A stretch of 64,000 bases of DNA, from positions 128,636 through 192,635 of the forward strand of contig CAYOFP010000001.1 of NCBI GenBank assembly GCA_964403505.1, given 5' to 3'. Under the pieces are notes generated by a model. It was not told the DNA's origin, did no database searches, and saw nothing but the letters and a program-made list of their open reading frames with translations. The translations under genes and the position numbers were made by a program. Positions 57,892-64,000 of this stretch are shown here, in pieces. Within the stretch, counting starts at the first letter, position 1. Every line of letters starts with the position of its first letter. Source of the DNA: CAKSEI01 sp964403505 (lineage in GTDB: Bacteria; Bacillota; Clostridia; Oscillospirales; CAG-272).

Positions 57892-59019
57892 ATGATAAGA
57901 ATATTACATATCGCAGACTTGCATATAGATTCACCTTTTTCAAAATATCCGCCGTCCGTGCGTGAAAAGAAACGGCAGGATGTCCTCGCCTCGTTCAGGG
58001 CGGCGATCGATTATATCATAAGCGAAGAGATACCCGTCTGCCTGATCGCAGGCGACCTCTTTGATAACGATACACCGTCTGATGCGGCAAAGGAAGAGGT
58101 ACGTGCCGGATTTGAGCGGGCGAAGAGATGCGAATTTTTTATCACACCCGGAAATCACGATCCCTATACCGAGCATGGCGTATATGCGACGTATTCTTTC
58201 GGCGATAATGTAACGGTATTCAAAAGCGAAAATATTGCCCGTATCTCATACGATGAGAATACGGATATCTACGGCTATGCCTTCACCTCACGCACTATGA
58301 GCGCAAATCCCTTCTCTCAGCTGCGTGTGGCGGGCAACGGAAAGATAAACATCCTCGTCGCCCACGGCGATATGTCGAGCGCAGTATCGGATACCTGCCC
58401 GATCAGTCAGAATGACATTATGCAGTGCGGTGCAGACTATATCGCCCTCGGCCATTTGCACAACATGGCAGGGATCAAAAAGATAAACGATACCTATTAC
58501 GGCTATTCGGGATGCCTCTGCGGCAGGGACTTCGGCGAAACGGGAGAAAAGGGCGGATATCTGTGCGAGATGTCACGTGAAAACGGATTTTTTACCTGCT
58601 CATCCCTTTTCGTACCCTTCGGCGTGCACAAATACATCGGACACGAGGTGGATATCACAGGCTCACAGGATGACGGGCAGACCGCAGATATCATCAGCGA
58701 ATCGGCGAGGGTCAACCTCTGGGGTGAGGACTGCTCCCTGCGTGTGCGCCTGACGGGAAGCGTGCAGGGCGATTATCTGCCCCGTAAAAACGCCATCCGT
58801 GCCATGACAAGGGGCTTATACGAGGTAGAAATAAAAGATGATACCATCCCTGTCTTTGAGGGAGGCGACCTCGAAAACGATATGACCCTGCGGGGTGAAT
58901 ATTTCAGGCGGATAAAGCCGATGCTCGAATCGGGCACACCCGAGGAGAGACGGACGGCGGCGCTCGCACTCCGATTCGGCATATGCGCAATGGACGGAGG
59001 GGATTTAAATGAGATATGA
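57892..59019 (+). CDS. SbcD/YhaO-like DNA repair exonuclease
   Basis: 375 residues with the calcineurin-like phosphoesterase motifs in order: ILHIADLHIDSPF (DxH), LIAGDLFDND (GDxxD), FITPGNHDPY (GNHD), LVAHGDMSS and YIALGHLHNMAG (GHxH). These ligate two Mn ions at the nuclease site of the Mre11/SbcD family. The C-terminal part (about 270-375) is the capping/latch region. Length and sequence fit YhaO more than SbcD. It acts with the ATPase encoded at 59697-61916; the HAD gene between overlaps it by 11 bp. Confidence 0.88.
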   Translation: MIRILHIADLHIDSPFSKYPPSVREKKRQDVLASFRAAIDYIISEEIPVCLIAGDLFDNDTPSDAAKEEVRAGFERAKRCEFFITPGNHDPYTEHGVYATYSFGDNVTVFKSENIARISYDENTDIYGYAFTSRTMSANPFSQLRVAGNGKINILVAHGDMSSAVSDTCPISQNDIMQCGADYIALGHLHNMAGIKKINDTYYGYSGCLCGRDFGETGEKGGYLCEMSRENGFFTCSSLFVPFGVHKYIGHEVDITGSQDDGQTADIISESARVNLWGEDCSLRVRLTGSVQGDYLPRKNAIRAMTRGLYEVEIKDDTIPVFEGGDLENDMTLRGEYFRRIKPMLESGTPEERRTAALALRFGICAMDGGDLNEI

Positions 59020-59695
59020 TACGCTTCTCATGGACGCAGACGATACCGTCTTCGATTTCGGCGCATGTGAAAAAGCGGCATTCCGTGCGGCATTTGCCGC
59101 CTGCGGATATGAATACACAGACGAAATATATAATGAATACTCATCCATCAATCTCTCCATGTGGAAAATGCTCGAACGGGGCGAGATAGATAAGGCACGC
59201 CTGAAAGTATCACGGTTCGAAAAACTTTTTGCAAATCATGACATAAAGGGCGACGCAGAAGCGCTGTGCGCAGTCTACGGCAGGTGCCTCGCAGAACAGC
59301 ACGAGCTCATACCGGGCGCACGTGACTTTTTGAGAGCGGCAAAGGAAAAAGGCCGTATTTATATCATTACAAACGGCATCACCGAAACACAGAAGCAGCG
59401 TTTTCACGATGCGAAAATAGAAGAATATATCGACGGAATCTTCATCTCGGAGGAGATCGGATATGAAAAGCCGAAAAAGGAATTTTTCGACACAGTCGCA
59501 GAGAGCATACCGGACTTTGACCCCTACCGTACACTCGTCTTCGGCGACAGTCTGACGAGCGACATTCTCGGCGCGGTAAACGCAGGACTCGACAGCTGCC
59601 TCTTTGACCCCAAGAATAAGAAAAACGATACAGAAATAAAACCGACATATACCGTCGGCTCATATAAAGAAATTTTAAATATTATCGGAGCATAA
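59009..59695 (+). CDS. YjjG-family HAD nucleotidase
   Basis: 228 residues. HAD motif I LLMDADDTVFDFGACEKAAF, motif II IYIITNG, motif III Lys in GYEKPKKEFFD, motif IV TLVFGDSLTSDILGAVNAG. This is the YjjG/YfnB group, house-cleaning pyrimidine nucleotidases that act on dUMP, dTMP and non-canonical nucleotides. ATG 59009 has CGGAGGGGATTTAA upstream and overlaps the nuclease gene by 11 bp. It splits the nuclease and ATPase genes of the same complex, which is unusual but consistent with a nucleotide-salvage or DNA-quality theme. Confidence 0.85.
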   Translation: MRYDTLLMDADDTVFDFGACEKAAFRAAFAACGYEYTDEIYNEYSSINLSMWKMLERGEIDKARLKVSRFEKLFANHDIKGDAEALCAVYGRCLAEQHELIPGARDFLRAAKEKGRIYIITNGITETQKQRFHDAKIEEYIDGIFISEEIGYEKPKKEFFDTVAESIPDFDPYRTLVFGDSLTSDILGAVNAGLDSCLFDPKNKKNDTEIKPTYTVGSYKEILNIIGA

Positions 59696-59696
59696 T

Positions 59697-61916
59697 ATGT
59701 TCATAAAGAGCATTTACATCGGCGCATTCGCCGGTATTAAAGACAAAAAGATAGAATTCTCGGACAAAATGAATCTCATTGAGGGGAAAAACGAGTCGGG
59801 CAAAAGCACCGTCGCCGCTTTTATCAAGTTCATTTTCTTCGGCCTCTCGGGAAAGGGTAAGGGAGGAGATATGCCGACGCGGAGGAGGTATATCCCCTTT
59901 GAATCCAACTGCGCTTTCGGAAATATGACAGTATGCGCCTCGGGACGTAACTATATCATCGAGCGAAAGATCACCATGACGGGAAAAACGAGCGCAAAGG
60001 ATGAATATAAGATCTCGGACCCGGTCACGGGAGCACAGGTTTACGAGGGCACCGAACCCTGCGATGTTTTCATCGGAATGAGCGAGGCTCTCTTTGAGAA
60101 AACGGCATATGTATCCCAGCTCACGGGAATGACCGTGGCAGGAAACGAGGTCTCAGCGGCGCTCGAAAATCTGCTGTTTTCAGCAGAAGAATCCGTCGAT
60201 TCCAAAAAGGCGATCGGCCTTATCGATGCGGCACGTGCCGCACTTTTGCACAAAAACGCAAAGGGCGGAAAGATATATGATTTAGAATGCGAGCGTGATG
60301 CGCTCGTCTCAAAGCTCGCAGAGGCAAGAAAAATGCGTGCGGAATACGCCGAGAGCGAAAATCAGCTTGCCCGACTGCGTGAGCACTATGAGGAAAATGA
60401 GAGGCTGACCGAGGAGGCGCAAAAGAAGATAACGGAATACGAGCGTGCGTGTGCACTCGCTGAATTTGAAAAGCTCGCCAGGTGCTGCGAGCGGCTCACG
60501 GCGACCGAAAACGCACTCAATGCGGCAAAGGCCCGTTTCGGCATACCGACAAATGAGGAAATATATGCTTTAGTCCGTATGTCGGGCACGATAAGAGAAA
60601 AGGAAACACAGAATAATACCGCTTACGCTACCCTCAGAATGTCACACGAGCCCGAACGGCCGGACGGTGACTTATTGATATCGGCAGAAAATGAGGCAAG
60701 CATAAAAAGCAGGATATCCTCTCAAAAGAAGAAAAAGAGATCGTACGCCGTATTTTCCGCCGTGTTTATCCTGCTCTCGATAATCTGTGCGGCAGTGAGC
60801 TTTGCAAACGTGATATCTCCCGTGATATGCTATGCCGGGGCAGGCGTTTGCCTGATCGCTTTTGCGGCGATGCTGATACTCTCTTATGCGGCAGGCGGAA
60901 AATGCAGAGAGATATATCGGGAATACGGCATCACAAGCGAGGAGGAGCTCAGCGTAAAGGCGGCCGAGATCCGTGCGGACATGGCACGGTATCATGAAGC
61001 TGAAAAACACTATGAATCCCTCGCCGCCATAGCGAAAAAGAGCGACAGCGAGCTTGAGGCGGCAAAGTCCGAGGCAAAAGAGCTGTGTGAAAGCTACGGA
61101 GAGGAGTTTATCGGCTATACTACCCTCGATACCCTCGCCTCTACTCTCTCAAAGGTAAGAGACGAATGTAACGAACTCATAAAAGAGGCGGACAGACTTC
61201 ACGCAGAATGTAAAGAACGAGAGCAGGCGCTCTCGGAATACGACGAAAAGGAACTCCGTGACAATCCGCCCGATGAAAGAGCGCTCGGATATGATATCAA
61301 GGATCTGAAGAGCCGATTCACATTCGGCAGTGCCTCCGCCGCAAAACAGCTCGAAAAAATATCCGAGCTTGAAAAAAAGCTTGTCGGTGCAACTATCAAC
61401 GCTCAGAGCGAGGACGAAATAAGCCGCCGCATCTCTGCGATCAATGCCGAGCTTTCCGAGCTTCATGAGCGGCACGCCGCACTGCGCTTGGCCTATGAAA
61501 AATTAGAGGAAGCCTCGCAAAGCATGAAAAACAATGTCTCTCCTGCCCTCGCCGAGCGTGCGGGAGAGCTGATCGCAGAATCGACTGACGGTAAATACCG
61601 TCGGCTGTGGATCGCCGATGATATCAGCATAAAATATGCGGACGATACCGCAGGAGGTACTGCACGTGACACGGCGCACCTCAGCGGCGGAACACGGGAT
61701 GCAGTATATATCGCTCTGCGCATCGCTCTGTGTGAACTGCTCTCGGGCGATAAGAACATACCGATGATATTCGATGAGAGCTTCTCCTCGATCGACGATA
61801 ATCGCCTCACGGCAGTATATAAAGTGCTTGCCGAACGCGGCGGTCAGTCCCTTGTCTTCACCCCGCACGCAAGAGATAGAGAGATAGCGGCAGACGCAAA
61901 TGTGATAGAATTGTAA
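59697..61916 (+). CDS. SbcC/YhaN-like SMC-type ATPase
   Basis: 739 residues. N-terminal ATPase half: IKSIYIGAFAGIKDKKIEFS and Walker A GKNESGKSTVAAFIKFIF. Two coiled coils (about 180-270 and 400-600) flank two membrane helices (AVFSAVFILLSIICAAVSFA and VCLIAFAAMLILSYAAG, about 350-405), a feature of YhaN rather than SbcC. The C-terminal half has the signature LSGGTRDAVYIALRIAL and Walker B IPMIFDESFSSID. It should pair with the SbcD/YhaO-like nuclease as a Rad50-type partner tethered to the membrane. ATG 59697 has TCGGAGCATAAT upstream. No clear terminator follows. Confidence 0.87.
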   Translation: MFIKSIYIGAFAGIKDKKIEFSDKMNLIEGKNESGKSTVAAFIKFIFFGLSGKGKGGDMPTRRRYIPFESNCAFGNMTVCASGRNYIIERKITMTGKTSAKDEYKISDPVTGAQVYEGTEPCDVFIGMSEALFEKTAYVSQLTGMTVAGNEVSAALENLLFSAEESVDSKKAIGLIDAARAALLHKNAKGGKIYDLECERDALVSKLAEARKMRAEYAESENQLARLREHYEENERLTEEAQKKITEYERACALAEFEKLARCCERLTATENALNAAKARFGIPTNEEIYALVRMSGTIREKETQNNTAYATLRMSHEPERPDGDLLISAENEASIKSRISSQKKKKRSYAVFSAVFILLSIICAAVSFANVISPVICYAGAGVCLIAFAAMLILSYAAGGKCREIYREYGITSEEELSVKAAEIRADMARYHEAEKHYESLAAIAKKSDSELEAAKSEAKELCESYGEEFIGYTTLDTLASTLSKVRDECNELIKEADRLHAECKEREQALSEYDEKELRDNPPDERALGYDIKDLKSRFTFGSASAAKQLEKISELEKKLVGATINAQSEDEISRRISAINAELSELHERHAALRLAYEKLEEASQSMKNNVSPALAERAGELIAESTDGKYRRLWIADDISIKYADDTAGGTARDTAHLSGGTRDAVYIALRIALCELLSGDKNIPMIFDESFSSIDDNRLTAVYKVLAERGGQSLVFTPHARDREIAADANVIEL

Positions 61917-61946
61917 CTAGCACATTGCAAGAAATGATAAATTTTG

Positions 61947-61975
61947 TTGCATTTGATCAGTAAATGTGTTAAAAT
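61947..61975 (+). promoter_or_regulatory. SigA-type promoter of the final gene
   Basis: TTGCAT (61947-61952), 17 nt, TAAAAT (61970-61975), then TTGGAGGTTATAAA before ATG 62005. Confidence 0.65.
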
Positions 61976-62004
61976 TAGCTTACAGATTTATTGGAGGTTA
62001 TAAA

Positions 62005-64000
62005 ATGAAAAAATTATTAGCACTTGTTATGGCGCTTGCTACGGTCATGTCTCTTTGTGCATTTGACCTTTCTGCCGTAACATATGATGGAATTGTGGAG
62101 TCGGGTCTCGATTATACAGAGTGTACCGATACCATTGCAAATCCGATGGTGGGTTATCCCTCGACCCCTTCTATGTATTTGAAGTTACAGGGTAATACGC
62201 CGCATAATGACAGCGGATTTGTTCACTACTTTATTGATATGAGAATGTTCTCGGGCGGATATACGCGTATTCAAGTTGATGATAAAGGCACTCCCGTTCT
62301 TGACGAGTATGGTAATTATATCTATCCCAAAGGCGATGTTCCCTATAAAAAGATTCGGCTCTCCGAAGAGCAGAAGGCGGACCGCGTTTCGTGCGATTTC
62401 AGCAAAATGTGGGAATGGAATGGCAACCAGCGCAATCAGGGCGGCCCTGAAGATGTTCCGCTGAATGAGGATGCACTTGATGCTATCCGCGGAACTCTTG
62501 AAAACCTGCGTAAAAACGGAGGAACCTGCCTGATCCGTCCCGAGTATGCGATAGATGCAGATGTTAACAACGAGCCGTACGATTTCAACATTATTCTGAC
62601 CCACGCAAGACAGCTTAGTGAAATATTCACGGAATATTCCGATGTTGTCGGCGGTATTGAGGTAGGTACGGCAGGACCTTTCGGCGAGATGCACTCGTCT
62701 CCTTACTGTGCTGCGGAATATATGAACGAGATAATCGATACATATATCGAGAATACTCCTTCTTCTGTTAAGCTGATGGTCAGAAACTGCAATTATATTG
62801 TTAATTACATTTGCGACAGTATGGACAATACTATAGGTTCTGTTACTCTCAAAAACGGAACAAAACAAACGGTTATGTACGCAGGTAAGTACAACTGGAT
62901 AAATCTTTTCCCGTTTGATAATCTTATGTACAAGTCACAGGAAAAAATAAGACGTATAGGCATGTACAACGACGGATATATGTACGATAATAACGACTGC
63001 GGCACATGGACTAACGTTTCGCGTGCGGTAGGCGTTCAGTATCTCAATTGGGCGACTGAAAGCGGATACTACGGCGGTGAGTACGGAAGTAACTCACATA
63101 GAGGCGTTGACACGGTATCAAAAAAAATACAGGAGTCGGGAACAGGATCTGTTTTGACCCGTCACGATTCTGCGTGGCTGCCTGAGCGTGCTATCCCCGA
63201 GATGTATAAAACACATGTTGCCTATATCCACGGAAATGTTTACAAGTCGACATCCGGTTCTGTGCAAACCTGTTATATGTCTTTCCCATCGTATTCTGAG
63301 GCTGTCAAATTTGTAAACGACCTCTACAAGCAGTCGACGCAACTTGCTGAGGATGATCCGACTGCAGCAGTTTTTGATCATGAGAACGTATGGTACTCAA
63401 ATACAGATAGTGTTAACAACAAACAGTGTACGGTTGTTTTTGAAATAGGTTATGACAACTTTATGTTTACCGAGGAACTATCCAAGATGAGCAGTGAGTG
63501 CGACAACTCGGCTTATTACGGACGCTCTTGCTATTCATTCATCCGCGATCACCTGGGATACCGTTTCGTTGTTCGGTCGTCAAAACTTTCAAACAGTGTT
63601 GACAGAGGCGGCATACTCAAGCTCTCGGGTAAAATAGAAAATACCGGATTCGGCAACTGCGTTCAGGATAAACTCACGCAGATAATCATAACAGATAAGA
63701 ACGGCAACGAAGTTGTATGTCAGACGGTTAAATATGCAGATGCCCTTTCATGGCATTCACAAAAAACCACAGACTATAATCTTGAACTCCGTCTGCCTTC
63801 AACGATTGAGGCGGGCGAGTATGGTGTATACATGCGCGTATGCAACGTGACGAGCGACGGCGAGCCTAATATAAAGACCTGCGTTCAGTTTGCAAATAAT
63901 GCTGACTATTATAATAAGAAACTCAAGGCAAATTACCTCGGCAAATTCAATATTACATCGAATGTATCCCCCTACGGAACGGATGAGTGCAAGCAGGTCA
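62005..64000 (+). CDS. Secreted DUF4874/DUF4832-like protein, partial
   Basis: The frame from ATG 62005 stays open to the window edge (665 residues). Signal peptide MKKLLALVMALATVMSLCAF to about residue 24. The next 370 residues fit the DUF4874/DUF4832 pair: CTDTIANPMVGYPSTPSM, LENLRKNGGTCLIRPEYAI, YSDVVGGIEVGTAGPFGEMH, LPERAIPEMYKTHVAYIHGN and HLGYRFVVRSSKLSNSVDRG, with a beta domain after. The phrase IPEMYxTHxxYxHG and LGYRF(V/I)VRS also occur in SLH protein E, so the two are paralogues. Whether this one also ends in SLH domains cannot be seen. Such proteins are thought to be glycan-active; this is inference. Confidence 0.8.
   Translation, partial: MKKLLALVMALATVMSLCAFDLSAVTYDGIVESGLDYTECTDTIANPMVGYPSTPSMYLKLQGNTPHNDSGFVHYFIDMRMFSGGYTRIQVDDKGTPVLDEYGNYIYPKGDVPYKKIRLSEEQKADRVSCDFSKMWEWNGNQRNQGGPEDVPLNEDALDAIRGTLENLRKNGGTCLIRPEYAIDADVNNEPYDFNIILTHARQLSEIFTEYSDVVGGIEVGTAGPFGEMHSSPYCAAEYMNEIIDTYIENTPSSVKLMVRNCNYIVNYICDSMDNTIGSVTLKNGTKQTVMYAGKYNWINLFPFDNLMYKSQEKIRRIGMYNDGYMYDNNDCGTWTNVSRAVGVQYLNWATESGYYGGEYGSNSHRGVDTVSKKIQESGTGSVLTRHDSAWLPERAIPEMYKTHVAYIHGNVYKSTSGSVQTCYMSFPSYSEAVKFVNDLYKQSTQLAEDDPTAAVFDHENVWYSNTDSVNNKQCTVVFEIGYDNFMFTEELSKMSSECDNSAYYGRSCYSFIRDHLGYRFVVRSSKLSNSVDRGGILKLSGKIENTGFGNCVQDKLTQIIITDKNGNEVVCQTVKYADALSWHSQKTTDYNLELRLPSTIEAGEYGVYMRVCNVTSDGEPNIKTCVQFANNADYYNKKLKANYLGKFNITSNVSPYGTDECKQV

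Overview
The window reads as a low-to-mid GC, spore-forming Clostridia chromosome, most likely an Oscillospiraceae/Ruminococcaceae-type gut or rumen organism. Evidence: a spoVAC-spoVAD-spoVAE set, a Ktr-type potassium uptake pair, an HPr with both His15 and Ser46 contexts, many secreted SLH proteins, one dockerin-bearing protein, strong AGGAGG ribosome sites and many TTGNNN-17-TATAAT/TAAAAT promoters. Naming the lineage is inference. A run of 100 N at 6102-6201 shows that this is a draft assembly.

Layout. 1-2287 (minus): small surface-protein operon (TPR-like lipoprotein with a candidate frameshift site, zinc-ribbon membrane protein, second lipoprotein cut by the window edge). 2669-5851 (minus): uvrC-rsmD-coaD, then HPr. 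5987-6431: 119-bp tandem repeat around the assembly gap. 6457-9156: glycoside-hydrolase-like protein. 9344-15047 (minus): rimM-trmD-murJ-O-antigen-ligase-like-two DUF4330-type genes. 15187-16404: tyrS, divergent from ktrB-ktrA (plus), yajC and a TIGR04086-type membrane gene. 19584-21580 (minus): secreted protein and FNT-family channel. 21809-23623 (plus): spoVA genes.

23675-41979 (minus) is the most distinctive part: five consecutive genes of about 3.5 kb, each with its own promoter, each coding for a secreted protein that ends in three SLH domains. Four are filled with InlB/Flg_new-type repeats; the fifth begins with DUF4874/DUF4832-like domains. A roughly 150-residue module that I cannot assign to a known family recurs about nine times in these five proteins, two of them contain a cohesin-like stretch, and the genes share nearly identical DNA blocks that point to recent recombination.

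42073-50953: an rRNA methyltransferase, a small ribbon-helix-helix/lipoprotein pair bracketed by 53-bp inverted repeats, a DUF4830 protein, yqeG-like HAD, TIM-barrel endonuclease-like, M24 peptidase, efp, a nested palindromic element touching the efp stop codon, a CD1247-type protein, two small zinc-ribbon proteins, an XRE regulator, and rplJ-rplL with an L10 leader. 51225-54629: large dockerin-bearing secreted protein divergent from an XRE regulator. 55565-57772: rbfA-nrnA-truB. 57892-61916: SbcD-like, YjjG-like and SbcC/YhaN-like genes. 62005-end: a second DUF4832-type secreted protein, cut by the window edge.

No tRNA, rRNA, CRISPR array, transposase or phage gene was seen.
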